Shown here: positions 17,401-27,280 of the stretch, in pieces
Layout: each line of letters opens with the position of its first letter
Numbering within the stretch: the stretch's first letter is position 1
Assembly: GCA_946637545.1 (NCBI GenBank)
Contig: CAMPBI010000003.1
Coordinates: 1-38,477 of the forward strand
Source: an uncultured Clostridia bacterium
Lineage (GTDB): Bacteria; Bacillota; Clostridia; Oscillospirales; Acutalibacteraceae
DNA length: 38,477 nucleotides
Direction: 5' to 3'
Notes under the pieces: model-generated
Database searches by the model: none
Told to the model about the DNA's origin: nothing
Seen by the model: only the letters and a program-made list of their open reading frames with translations
Translations under genes and position numbers: made by a program

Positions 17401-18825
17401 GTGGCTGTCAATACCAGAACGGTGAGCGAAAAAGAGCTTGACGAGCAAAGGGAATATTCACTTAAGGTTTCGGCAGTACTTAATCAGCGTTACACGGACA
17501 AGCCTCTCGCTTGCGTAGTTACATACGGCTGCCAGCAAAATGTTGCCGACAGCGAGCATATCAAGGGTATGCTTGACAAAATGGGTTACGGCTTTACAGA
17601 CGACAGGCAGAAAGCAAAGGTTATAATCTTCAACACCTGCGCTGTGCGCGAGCATGCAGAGGACAGAGTGTTCGGCAATGTCGGCGCACTCAAAAAGTAC
17701 AAGCTCGCAAATCCCGATGTTGTTATTGCGCTGTGCGGCTGTATGATGCAGCAAAAACATATTGCCGACAAAATTTACAACAGCTTTCCGTTTGTTGACC
17801 TTGTGTTCGGCACGCATGTTGTGCACAGGCTTCCCGAGCTGCTTTATAAAGCGATGACCCGCCGCAAAAGAGTTTTTGAGCTTCCGGACGAGGACGGCGT
17901 TATTGCAGAGGGACTGCCTGTCAGACGCGACAACGACAGTAAGGCATGGCTCCCTATTATGTACGGCTGCAATAATTTTTGCACCTACTGCGTTGTGCCG
18001 TATGTTCGCGGCAGGGAACGCAGCAGGCAGGTCAGCGATATTGTTGAAGAATTTGAAGAGCTTGTCAGCGAGGGCTACAAGGAAATCACACTTCTCGGGC
18101 AGAATGTCAATTCTTACGGCAAGGACCTTGAGCCAAGTGTGAGCTTTTCCGAGCTGCTGCGAATTCTTAACGGCATTGACGGCGATTTCAGAATCCGGTT
18201 TATGACAAGTCACCCGAAGGACTGCACAAGGGAGCTGCTCGAAACTATGGCACAGTGCGACAAGGTCGCAACGCACCTGCACCTGCCGTTTCAGAGCGGC
18301 AACAACAGAGTGCTCAAGGCGATGAATCGCGGCTACACCCGAGAAAAGTATCTTGAACTCATAAATTATGCAAAAGAACTTATGGGTGACGAGCTTTCAA
18401 TCACAAGCGACATTATTGTCGGCTTTCCCGGTGAAACGCGCGAGGAGTTTCTCGACACTCTTTCACTTGTTAACGAGGTGAAGGCAACGGGACTGTTCAC
18501 CTTTATCTATTCACCAAGAGTGGGTACTCCTGCTGCAAAAATGGACGACCCCGTCAGCCACGAGGAAAAGGCAAAGTGGCTTGCGGAAATTCTTGATGCG
18601 CAGGAAAAAATCTCTGCCGCGCAGATGAAACTCCACGCGGGAAAAACTTTTAAATGCTATGTGGTTGGCAGAGGCAAACTGGGCGATAATTATCTTGCCG
18701 CAAGAACAGACGGCAATTTGATTATAGAATTTGTAGGTGACGACGGGCTCATCGGCACCTTTCAGAATATCAAGGTTATTGAGCCGCTTACCTTCGTTTT
18801 GAAGGGCGAAATAGTAAATTGTTAA
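17401..18825 (+). CDS. miaB: tRNA-2-methylthio-N6-dimethylallyladenosine synthase
   Basis: MTTase domain (TYGCQQNVADSE), radical SAM CNNFCTYCVVPYVRGRERSR, LLGQNVNSYG, C-terminal TRAM. GTG start. Confidence 0.97.
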   Translation: MAVNTRTVSEKELDEQREYSLKVSAVLNQRYTDKPLACVVTYGCQQNVADSEHIKGMLDKMGYGFTDDRQKAKVIIFNTCAVREHAEDRVFGNVGALKKYKLANPDVVIALCGCMMQQKHIADKIYNSFPFVDLVFGTHVVHRLPELLYKAMTRRKRVFELPDEDGVIAEGLPVRRDNDSKAWLPIMYGCNNFCTYCVVPYVRGRERSRQVSDIVEEFEELVSEGYKEITLLGQNVNSYGKDLEPSVSFSELLRILNGIDGDFRIRFMTSHPKDCTRELLETMAQCDKVATHLHLPFQSGNNRVLKAMNRGYTREKYLELINYAKELMGDELSITSDIIVGFPGETREEFLDTLSLVNEVKATGLFTFIYSPRVGTPAAKMDDPVSHEEKAKWLAEILDAQEKISAAQMKLHAGKTFKCYVVGRGKLGDNYLAARTDGNLIIEFVGDDGLIGTFQNIKVIEPLTFVLKGEIVNC

Positions 18826-18842
18826 CTCAAAGGAGAAAAATT

Positions 18843-19256
18843 ATGAGTTTAGAATCAGTACTCAGAGAACTTGGCAAAGAAATTCAGAAGGACGAGCGCT
18901 TCATCAAGCTTCAGGCTTGCGCAAAGGCTAATGACGCAGATGAGGAACTCCAGAAGCAGATGCAGGAGCTTCAGCTTATGTCGCTCAAATTCCAGCAGGA
19001 AATGCAGAAGGGCGAGGAGGCTGACAAGGACAGAATCACCGAGCTTCAGACACAGTACCAGGACCTTTATAACGAGATTATGAAGGGCAGCAATATGATG
19101 AACTATTCAGTAGCCGCTTCGGAAATGGAGCAGATGGCGCAGTACATCAGCGCAATGATTGGTCTTTTCTTCGAGGGACAGGACCCCGAAACCTGCGAGC
19201 CGCCTGCACCGGAGGATTGCACACACGACTGCTCAACCTGCGGCGGCTGCCATTAA
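18843..19256 (+). CDS. YlbF/YmcA family protein with Cys-rich tail
   Basis: Helical YlbF-like body between miaB and mutS (synteny). RBS AAAGGAG and ATG 18843; tail ETCEPPAPEDCTHDCSTCGGCH. Confidence 0.85.
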   Translation: MSLESVLRELGKEIQKDERFIKLQACAKANDADEELQKQMQELQLMSLKFQQEMQKGEEADKDRITELQTQYQDLYNEIMKGSNMMNYSVAASEMEQMAQYISAMIGLFFEGQDPETCEPPAPEDCTHDCSTCGGCH

Positions 19257-19333
19257 TTACCCGACAAAGTCGGATTTCATAAGATAAAATCTCTGCTTTG
19301 CAAAGAAAAATAATTTGAGAGGGGAAATACAAA

Positions 19334-21964
19334 ATGGCTAAAAAGGGCGAACTGTCGCCGATGATGCAGCAGTACTTTTTAATAAAAAAAGAATATCCCG
19401 GCGCGATTTTGTTTTTTCGCCTTGGCGACTTTTACGAAATGTTTTTTGACGATGCCAAAACCGCGGCGCAGGAGCTGGATCTTGTACTCACGGGCAGGGA
19501 CTGCGGTCAGGACGAGCGCGCGCCTATGTGCGGCGTTCCGTTTCACAGCGCAGACGGCTATATTGCAAAGCTTGTTGCACGCGGCTACAAGGTTGCAATC
19601 TGTGAGCAGGTTGAGGACCCCAAGGCAGCCAAGGGCATCGTAAAGCGCGAGGTTATCCGTGTTATTACACCCGGCACAGTGCTTGAAAACAGTCTGCTTG
19701 AGGACGGCGTTAATAATTATCTTTGCTCAATCTTCAAAGCGACCAACGAAACGGGGCTTTGTTTTGCCGATGTTTCGACGGGTGAATTTCGCATCACTGT
19801 TGTCGGAAATGACGATACCGAAAATAAAATTATAGACCAGCTTTCGGCTTATTCGCCCAAAGAGATTATTGCAAATTCTGCAGCTGCAGGCTTTGATGCG
19901 GTGCAGCGCTTTGCCGATTCAAGACTCGGCACTGCGATAGAAACGCTTGACGACACTTATTTTGATTTTGACGCCGCAACAGAACGCATACTTTCAACAA
20001 TGAAGCGCGAGGAGATTTCGTCGCTCGGTATCGGTCACAGCAAGGCTGCAGTATGTGCGCTTGGCGCAGTTATCGCGTATCTTCACGAAACGCAGAAAAC
20101 CGACGAACTTGAGGCTCCCGGCGAGGTTGAGTTTTACGAAGAAAGCGACTTTATGTCGCTTGACATCAACGCAAGGCGAAACCTTGAACTCACAAAGTCT
20201 ATGATGACGGGCGAAAAACGCCACTCGCTTTTGTGGGTTATTGATAACACCAAAACTGCGATGGGCAAGCGTATGCTTCGTACCTGGCTTGAAAGACCGC
20301 TTGTCAATGTTGCAAAAATCACCAAGCGGCAGAACGCAGTCGGCGAGCTGCTCGACAATTCCGTTCTTCGCGATGGCATAAGGCAGGAACTTTCGGGCAT
20401 CAAGGATATGGAGCGACTGCTTTCGCGAATTGCCTACGCAACGGCAAACGCAAAGGAATTGCGTTCGCTTTCATCTGCAGTCGAGCCGCTTCCTGCAATC
20501 AAGTCAATGCTTGCCGATTCGTCTGCGGCGCTGCTCAAGGGAGTGCACGGCGAAATTGATTTGCTTGACGACGTCAAGGAGCTGATTAATTCTTCAATCG
20601 TTGACGAGCCTCCGTTTTCGCTGCGCGAGGGCGGAATTATCCGCGAGGGCTTTAATTCCGAAATTGACGAGCTGCGCGATATTGTTGACGGCGGCGCAAA
20701 TATCCTTGCCGAAATTGAGGCGAGGGAAAAGGAACGCACGGGAATTCCGAAACTGCGCGTTTCGTACAACAAGGTATTCGGATACTTTATCGAGGTAACT
20801 AATTCCTACAGGGATATGGTTCCCGAGGATTATATCAGAAAACAGACGCTCACAAACTGCGAGCGATACATAACGCAGGAGCTCAAGGACCTTGAAGGCA
20901 AGGTGCTCGGCGCGAAGGACAGACTCGTGGCGCTTGAATACGAGGTGTTCACCGCAGTACGCACACAGCTTTCGGGCGAGGCAATGCGTATACAGAAAAC
21001 GGCAAAAGCAATCGCAACACTCGACACGCTTGCATCTCTTGCCGAAACTGCGGCGGCAAATAATTACTGCTCACCGCAAATCACAACTGACGGCGTTATT
21101 GACATTAAAGAGGGCAGGCACCCCGTTGTTGAAACACTGCTCGACGGCGCGATGTTTGTTCCGAACGACACACTGCTTGATTGCGACAAAAACCGATGCG
21201 CTATCATCACCGGACCGAATATGGCAGGTAAGTCAACCTATATGCGCCAGACAGCGCTTATTACTCTGCTTGCCCAAATCGGCTCGTTTGTGCCTGCAAA
21301 GAGTGCGAAAATATCGGTAGTCGACGCGATTTTCACAAGAGTCGGCGCGTCGGATGACCTTGCAACAGGTCAGTCCACCTTTATGGTCGAGATGAACGAG
21401 GTTTCAACTATCCTCAAAAACGCTACTGCAAACTCACTCATTATCCTTGACGAAATCGGCAGAGGCACCTCAACCTTTGACGGTATGAGTATTGCAAGGG
21501 CGGTGCTCGAGTTTGCTGTCAAGAAAAAGACGCTCGGCGCAAAAACGCTTTTTGCAACTCATTATCACGAGCTCACCGCTATGGAAGGACTGCTCGACGG
21601 CGTAAACAACTACTCAATCGCAGTCAAAAAGCGCGGCGACGACATAACCTTCCTTCGCCGCATTGTTCACGGCGGCGCAGACCAGAGCTTCGGTATCGAG
21701 GTTGCCAAGCTTGCAGGCTTGCCGCAAAGCGTTATCAAGCGAGCAAAGGTTATTCTCAAGGAGCTTGAGGCAAACAAAATTGAAATTGAATTTAAAGCAG
21801 ATGACAGTGTTGTCGAGGAAAGCGACGATATTCAGTACAACTTCAGAACCAACACAACCGAAGATTTGCTTGAACTTATAAAAGCGGTTGACATCAACAC
21901 GCTCACGCCTATTGAGGCTATGCAAACACTCTACGACCTGAAAAAGAAAGCAGAAGAATTGTAA
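19334..21964 (+). CDS. mutS: DNA mismatch repair protein MutS
   Basis: FFRLGDFYEMFFDDA, TGPNMAGKSTYMRQTALITLLAQIGSFVPA, DEIGRGTSTFDGMSIA, FATHYHEL motifs. Confidence 0.98.
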   Translation: MAKKGELSPMMQQYFLIKKEYPGAILFFRLGDFYEMFFDDAKTAAQELDLVLTGRDCGQDERAPMCGVPFHSADGYIAKLVARGYKVAICEQVEDPKAAKGIVKREVIRVITPGTVLENSLLEDGVNNYLCSIFKATNETGLCFADVSTGEFRITVVGNDDTENKIIDQLSAYSPKEIIANSAAAGFDAVQRFADSRLGTAIETLDDTYFDFDAATERILSTMKREEISSLGIGHSKAAVCALGAVIAYLHETQKTDELEAPGEVEFYEESDFMSLDINARRNLELTKSMMTGEKRHSLLWVIDNTKTAMGKRMLRTWLERPLVNVAKITKRQNAVGELLDNSVLRDGIRQELSGIKDMERLLSRIAYATANAKELRSLSSAVEPLPAIKSMLADSSAALLKGVHGEIDLLDDVKELINSSIVDEPPFSLREGGIIREGFNSEIDELRDIVDGGANILAEIEAREKERTGIPKLRVSYNKVFGYFIEVTNSYRDMVPEDYIRKQTLTNCERYITQELKDLEGKVLGAKDRLVALEYEVFTAVRTQLSGEAMRIQKTAKAIATLDTLASLAETAAANNYCSPQITTDGVIDIKEGRHPVVETLLDGAMFVPNDTLLDCDKNRCAIITGPNMAGKSTYMRQTALITLLAQIGSFVPAKSAKISVVDAIFTRVGASDDLATGQSTFMVEMNEVSTILKNATANSLIILDEIGRGTSTFDGMSIARAVLEFAVKKKTLGAKTLFATHYHELTAMEGLLDGVNNYSIAVKKRGDDITFLRRIVHGGADQSFGIEVAKLAGLPQSVIKRAKVILKELEANKIEIEFKADDSVVEESDDIQYNFRTNTTEDLLELIKAVDINTLTPIEAMQTLYDLKKKAEEL

Positions 21965-21988
21965 AAACTGCGAAAGGAGTTGAACACT

Positions 21989-23872
21989 TTGCCTGAAATT
22001 AATATATTACCCAAGGAAGTCTATCAGCTTATTGCTGCCGGCGAGGTTGTTGAACGCCCTTCGTCAGTTGTAAAAGAAATGATTGAAAACTCCGTTGACG
22101 CCGGAGCAAAGAGCATCACTGTCGAAATCAAAAACGGCGGCTCAACTTATATTCGCATCACGGACGACGGCTGCGGAATTGCACGCGACCAGATTAAAAA
22201 GGTCTTTTTGCCGCACGCCACCAGTAAAATAAAATATTCAAACGACCTCGACAGTATTTCAACACTCGGCTTCAGAGGCGAGGCTATGGCGTCGATTGCC
22301 GCTGTTGCCAAGGTTGAGCTCTTGAGCAGACCTAAAGGCGACGAACTCGGAACACGCTATGTTATCGAGGGCGGCGAGGAAAAGGAATTTGCAGACGCCG
22401 GCTGTCCGGAAGGCACCACAATTGTTGTGCGCGACATATTCTTTAACACGCCTGCGCGTATGAAATTCCTCAAAAAAGATGTTACCGAGGGCAATTCCGT
22501 TGCAGGAATTGTTGACCGTATGGCAATCAGCCACCCCGATATTTCGTTCCGCTTTATCCGCGACGGAAAGCAGACGCTTATCACATCGGGAAACGGCGAC
22601 CTCAAAAGCACGGTTTATTCAGTGCTTGGCAGAGATTTTTCGTCCACACTTGTTGACGTTGACTACACTGTAAACAATATGCGCGTTACAGGCGTTGTTA
22701 CAAAACCGTCAGGCGCACGCAAAAGCAGGGCGATGGAGTTTTTCTTCATCAATAACCGCCTTGTAAAATGTCAGACCGCTATGGCGGCTCTTGAGCAGGC
22801 GTACAAGAACAAAATTATGGTCGGCAGATTTCCCGGCTGTGTGCTCAACATTGAGTGCGACACATCGTTTGTTGATGTAAATGTTCACCCTGCAAAAATC
22901 GAGGTTCGTTTTGCAAACGAACGACCTGTGTTTGAGCTTGTGTATTACGGCGTAAAGTCCGCAATCGAAACGCAGGACACAACAATCGAGGCGCATTTTA
23001 GCCAGCGCAAAACAGTTGTAAACAGCAGCGGCAAGCTCGACTTTATGCAAAAGGAAGAGGACAAGCCGCATCAGATGGAATTCAGGCAAAAGAGCAGCGA
23101 GGATTTCTGGCAGGTTGTTTCGGCACCTAAAGCACAGGAATCAAAGCCGCAGCAGGCAGAAATTAATGCTTACAGGGAAGCGCTTGAGGATGTTAAAAAG
23201 ATTTCCGAGGATTTAACTGTTGCTGCACCGCAGAAAACTGTAATTCACGACAAGACACCCGAGCCTGTAAAAGAGCAGGCGCCCGCAACACCGACTGTGG
23301 ATATTCCCGATTTCAAGGTTGTGGGTGAGGCGTTTAAAACATACATCATCGTTGAGATTGATAACTCGCTTTACTACATAGACAAGCACGCGGCGCACGA
23401 GCGTATGAATTTTGAAGCGCTCAAGGCGAGCACCGTTATAAGCTCGCAGGTGCTGCTTGCACCCGTTCCCGTCAGACTGTCAAGGGAGGAGTACAGCGCC
23501 GTGCTGAACAACCTTGAGCTTTACTCAAAATGCGGCTTTCAGGTTGAGGATTTTGGCAATTCAACAGTGCTCGTGCGCGAGTGTCCGTCAATTCTTGACG
23601 GCGAGGGCGTGGAGGACTTAATTGTTGAAACCGCAGGCAAGCTGCTTGACGGCAAAACAGATATAACCCCCGAACAGATGGACTGGATTTTTCATTCAAC
23701 ATCATGCAGGGCGGCAATCAAGGGCGGCGATACCACGTCACCGTACGAGCGTGAACTGTTTGTTAAAAAACTGCTCTCAATGCCCGATATTCGCTATTGT
23801 CCGCACGGCAGACCTGTTATGATTAAGGTCAGCCGATACGACATCGAAAAGCAGTTCGGCAGGCAGGGTTAG
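21989..23872 (+). CDS. mutL: DNA mismatch repair protein MutL
   Basis: INILPKEVYQLIAAGEVVERPSSVVKEMIENSVDAGA and LGFRGEAMASIAAV GHKL motifs. AAGGAG RBS points to TTG start at 21989. Confidence 0.96.
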   Translation: MPEINILPKEVYQLIAAGEVVERPSSVVKEMIENSVDAGAKSITVEIKNGGSTYIRITDDGCGIARDQIKKVFLPHATSKIKYSNDLDSISTLGFRGEAMASIAAVAKVELLSRPKGDELGTRYVIEGGEEKEFADAGCPEGTTIVVRDIFFNTPARMKFLKKDVTEGNSVAGIVDRMAISHPDISFRFIRDGKQTLITSGNGDLKSTVYSVLGRDFSSTLVDVDYTVNNMRVTGVVTKPSGARKSRAMEFFFINNRLVKCQTAMAALEQAYKNKIMVGRFPGCVLNIECDTSFVDVNVHPAKIEVRFANERPVFELVYYGVKSAIETQDTTIEAHFSQRKTVVNSSGKLDFMQKEEDKPHQMEFRQKSSEDFWQVVSAPKAQESKPQQAEINAYREALEDVKKISEDLTVAAPQKTVIHDKTPEPVKEQAPATPTVDIPDFKVVGEAFKTYIIVEIDNSLYYIDKHAAHERMNFEALKASTVISSQVLLAPVPVRLSREEYSAVLNNLELYSKCGFQVEDFGNSTVLVRECPSILDGEGVEDLIVETAGKLLDGKTDITPEQMDWIFHSTSCRAAIKGGDTTSPYERELFVKKLLSMPDIRYCPHGRPVMIKVSRYDIEKQFGRQG

Positions 23873-23873
23873 T

Positions 23874-24809
23874 ATGAGTAAAACAAAAATCATCTGCGTG
23901 GTCGGTGCAACAGCATCCGGCAAAACGTCGCTTGCGGTAGAGCTTGCAAAAGCTCTTGACGGAGAAATAATATCTGCCGACTCAATGCAGGTTTACAGGG
24001 ATATGACGGTTGCCACGGCAGCCGCAACCGAGGAAGAACAGCAGGGGGTCAAGCATCACCTTCTGCAAATACTCGATATGAGCGAAAGCTTTTCGGTATC
24101 CGATTTTGTTGAAAAAGCAGGCGACGCGATTGACGATATCACCTCGCGCGGCAAAGTTCCCATTGTCGCAGGCGGCACGGGACTGTTTATCGACAGCCTT
24201 GTGAAGGGCGTGAAGTTTTCAGATGTCGGTATTGATGAAAAATTGCGCGAGGAGCTCGGAAAAAAGTCAAACGACGAGCTTTACGACGAGTTGTGCAGAC
24301 TTGACAGCGCTGCGGCTGCAGAAATTCACAAAAACAACCGCAAGCGCGTAATCAGAGCGCTTGAACTCTGCTACGGCGGGACAAGCAAAACCGAGCAGAA
24401 CGACAATTCGCTCAAGGATAAAAGTCCCTACGATGCGTTTTACATCGGTATCGGTTACAGGGACAGGGAAAAGCTTTATGCACGCATCAACAGGCGTGTT
24501 GACATAATGCTTGAAAATGGGCTGCTCGACGAAGCAAAGGCTGTTGTCGGCAGCGCGGGCAAGACAGCCCGACAGGCAATCGGGCACAAGGAACTCGTGC
24601 CGTATTTTGACGGCGACTGCACGCTTGACGAGGCCGTGGAAAACATCAAACGCGAAACACGGCGTTATGCAAAGCGGCAGCTTACCTGGTTTCGCAGAAA
24701 CGAGGGGATTAAGTGGCTTTACGCCGACGAAATGACGGCTGACGGCCTTGTAAAGAGCGCAACGGCGCTTGCAAAAGAATTTTTGGAAACGGAGGGGGAA
24801 AATGCCTAA
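23874..24809 (+). CDS. miaA: tRNA dimethylallyltransferase
   Basis: VVGATASGKTSLAVELAKALDGEIISADSMQVYRDM motif. Confidence 0.96.
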   Translation: MSKTKIICVVGATASGKTSLAVELAKALDGEIISADSMQVYRDMTVATAAATEEEQQGVKHHLLQILDMSESFSVSDFVEKAGDAIDDITSRGKVPIVAGGTGLFIDSLVKGVKFSDVGIDEKLREELGKKSNDELYDELCRLDSAAAAEIHKNNRKRVIRALELCYGGTSKTEQNDNSLKDKSPYDAFYIGIGYRDREKLYARINRRVDIMLENGLLDEAKAVVGSAGKTARQAIGHKELVPYFDGDCTLDEAVENIKRETRRYAKRQLTWFRRNEGIKWLYADEMTADGLVKSATALAKEFLETEGENA

Positions 24810-26028
24810 ACTAAAAAGAGATGACATAGCCATAGTTATAGCAGTTCTTGTTATAGCGGTGTACATAATTTTTCAGTTTTACAGCGTTTCGCATGTTGAA
24901 CTTGAAACGCAGACGGCGACACTCACCACCGTTTATAACAAAATTGACGCGACGGCTCTTGTCGTCCGCGACGAGCACACTCTTGACGCCGCTGCGAGCG
25001 GAGTTACCGTGCCGTGCATTTCGGACGGCGACAAGGTCAGGGTCGACGGAAATGTGGCGATGACCTTTTCATCTGCTGACGAGGCAAAAAAATTCTCACA
25101 GTATGCAGATATAACAAGGGAGCTTAAGTATTACGAAAATCTTGAATCTATGACTGTCGGTCAGGTGGGCAATGTTGAAACGCTCGACAGTGAAATTGCT
25201 GCAAAGACGGATGAGTATATTCGCGCAACTGCAAAACTGTCAACCTCCGGTGTGGCAGACAGGAGCAGCGAACTCAACGAAACTATACTTCGCCGCCAGA
25301 TGCTTATCGGCGAAAATGTTGACCTCGTTTCAATTATTCAGGATTTACGAAAACAGCAGCAAAGTTATTCCGGAACAAAGCCGAGCAGTTATATCAAAAC
25401 CGATGTTTCAGGTGTGTTTTCAAGCTTTACTGACGGATTTGAACAATCGTTTGATTATTCGAAGATTACCGAAATGAAGCTCGGCGATGTCAAAAAAGCG
25501 CTTAAAAAGGTTGACAGTAAAACGAATGAAAGCGGCAAGTACCTTGGCAAGCTTGTTACAAGTTATCAGTGGTATTTTCTGTGCGCGGTGCCGAGCGACT
25601 CAGTAAAGGGACTTGAAAACGGCAATACCATACAGGTGGCGCTGAAAAACAGCGACGACACGGTTATCAATATGCAAATTATCAGCGGCGCGCAGCCCGA
25701 AGCAGGTGCAAAGGAAACCGTGCTGGTACTCGGCTCAAGTACTATGAACAGCAAGCTTGCTTCAATTCGCAAGGAGGATATCGAAATACGAATTGATTCA
25801 AAGGAAGGCATCAAGGTTCCTTCGGCTGCACTCCATGTTGAAGACGGTAAAAAAGGCGTTTACGCTCTTATCTCGAGCCAGATTCGCTTTCGCGAGGCAG
25901 AGGTCATTTACAGCGACGAGGATTACGTTCTGCTGAAATTTGACCCCGAGAACGGAAACGGAATTCGCCTTTACGATAAAATTATTATTCAGGGAAAGGG
26001 GTTAAGTGATGGCAGAGTTTATACTTGA
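24802..26028 (+). CDS. HlyD-like single-TM protein (efflux adaptor-like)
   Basis: One N-terminal TM (DDIAIVIAVLVIAVYIIFQF), biotinyl-lipoyl/hairpin-like beta region (DAAASGVTVPCISDGDKV), coiled-coil centre. ATG 24802 overlaps miaA end by 8 nt. Confidence 0.65.
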   Translation: MPKLKRDDIAIVIAVLVIAVYIIFQFYSVSHVELETQTATLTTVYNKIDATALVVRDEHTLDAAASGVTVPCISDGDKVRVDGNVAMTFSSADEAKKFSQYADITRELKYYENLESMTVGQVGNVETLDSEIAAKTDEYIRATAKLSTSGVADRSSELNETILRRQMLIGENVDLVSIIQDLRKQQQSYSGTKPSSYIKTDVSGVFSSFTDGFEQSFDYSKITEMKLGDVKKALKKVDSKTNESGKYLGKLVTSYQWYFLCAVPSDSVKGLENGNTIQVALKNSDDTVINMQIISGAQPEAGAKETVLVLGSSTMNSKLASIRKEDIEIRIDSKEGIKVPSAALHVEDGKKGVYALISSQIRFREAEVIYSDEDYVLLKFDPENGNGIRLYDKIIIQGKGLSDGRVYT

Positions 26029-26734
26029 TGAAAAACGCGTTCAGACCACGATAGACAATTACAACCGAGTCAGAACGCAGATTAAGGAGGCTGCGCTCAA
26101 AGCGGGCAGAGGTGAAAACGATGTCCGTCTGATGTGCGTTACCAAAACTGTTGAGGCGCAGTACATTAACCCCGTGCTCGACCTCGGAGCCGATTTAATC
26201 GGTGAAAACAGGGTGCAGGAGTTCCTCGGAAAAAAGGACGACCTTCACCTTGACGGAGTTGAAAAGCATCTTATCGGTCATCTTCAGACAAACAAGGTGC
26301 GACAGATTGTCGGCGAGGTTGATATGATTGAGTCGGTTGACTCGCTCAAGCTCGCTGCCGAAATTGCAAAGCAGTCGCAGAAAAGGGATATAGTCACCGA
26401 CGTGCTTGTCGAGGTAAATGTCGGCAAAGAGGAATCAAAAAGCGGTATTTATGCCGAGGGGCTCGAAGAACTGCTCTGTCAGATTTCAGAGCTTGGCGGA
26501 ATCCGTGTTCGCGGACTTATGACAATTCCCCCGATTTGTGACGAAAGCGAGGCGCGAAAATATTTTGCCCGACTTCGTCAGTCCTTTGAGGACATCAAGG
26601 GCAAAAAAATTGACAACATTAATATGGACATTCTCTCTATGGGTATGAGCGGCGATTTTGAAGCTGCCGTGCTCGAGGGGTCAAATATAGTAAGAGTAGG
26701 CTCTGCAATCTTCGGAGCCAGAAAATATTTTTAA
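26009..26734 (+). CDS. YggS/PLPBP family pyridoxal-phosphate homeostasis protein
   Basis: LMCVTKTVEAQYINPVLDLGADLIGENRVQEF, HLIGHLQTNK and LSMGMSGDFEAAV motifs. Confidence 0.93.
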   Translation: MAEFILDEKRVQTTIDNYNRVRTQIKEAALKAGRGENDVRLMCVTKTVEAQYINPVLDLGADLIGENRVQEFLGKKDDLHLDGVEKHLIGHLQTNKVRQIVGEVDMIESVDSLKLAAEIAKQSQKRDIVTDVLVEVNVGKEESKSGIYAEGLEELLCQISELGGIRVRGLMTIPPICDESEARKYFARLRQSFEDIKGKKIDNINMDILSMGMSGDFEAAVLEGSNIVRVGSAIFGARKYF

Positions 26735-26758
26735 CAAATTAAGAGTGAGGTAGAAAAG

Positions 26759-27262
26759 ATGGGATTTTTAGACAAGGTTAAAGACATTATCAGCGAAAAC
26801 GACGAGGACGAATTTGACGATTACTATGACGATGCGGAGTCATTCGGCTCTTCGTCCAGAAGCTCACGCCGCGAAAGAGAGCGCGAGCTGGCACCTCCTG
26901 TTTCAAGCTACGAAAGGGAGGAACGCCCTGCAGAGCGTCCTTTGAGACGTCAGAAAAATGACAAGGTTGTCAACATTCACACAACCGCACAGCTTCAGGT
27001 TGTTCTCTGTAAGCCTGAAAGATATGAAGAGGCTGCTGCAATTGCCGACAACCTCAACGAAAGACGCACGGTTGTGCTCAATCTTGAAAGCACAAACCGC
27101 GATGTTGCAAGGCGCCTGCTCGACTTTTTGTCCGGCGTAGCATATGCAAACAACGGTCAGATTAAGCGTGTTGCAAATTCAACATACATAATTACCCCGT
27201 ACAATGTTGATGTAATGGGCGATTTGATTGACGAGCTTGAAAATAACGGAATGTTTATGTAA
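26759..27262 (+). CDS. sepF: Cell division protein SepF
   Basis: N-terminal amphipathic MGFLDKVKDII and SepF core (RRTVVLNLESTNRDVARRLLDFLSGVAYANNGQIKRVANSTYIITP). Confidence 0.94.
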   Translation: MGFLDKVKDIISENDEDEFDDYYDDAESFGSSSRSSRRERERELAPPVSSYEREERPAERPLRRQKNDKVVNIHTTAQLQVVLCKPERYEEAAAIADNLNERRTVVLNLESTNRDVARRLLDFLSGVAYANNGQIKRVANSTYIITPYNVDVMGDLIDELENNGMFM

Positions 27263-27280
27263 CGAGGGAAAGAGAAGAAT

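Noticed and set aside
19257-19333. Small hairpin CCGAC-AAA-GTCGG before mutS as terminator or riboregulator
   Set aside because: Only 5 bp with no T-tract; too weak to support.
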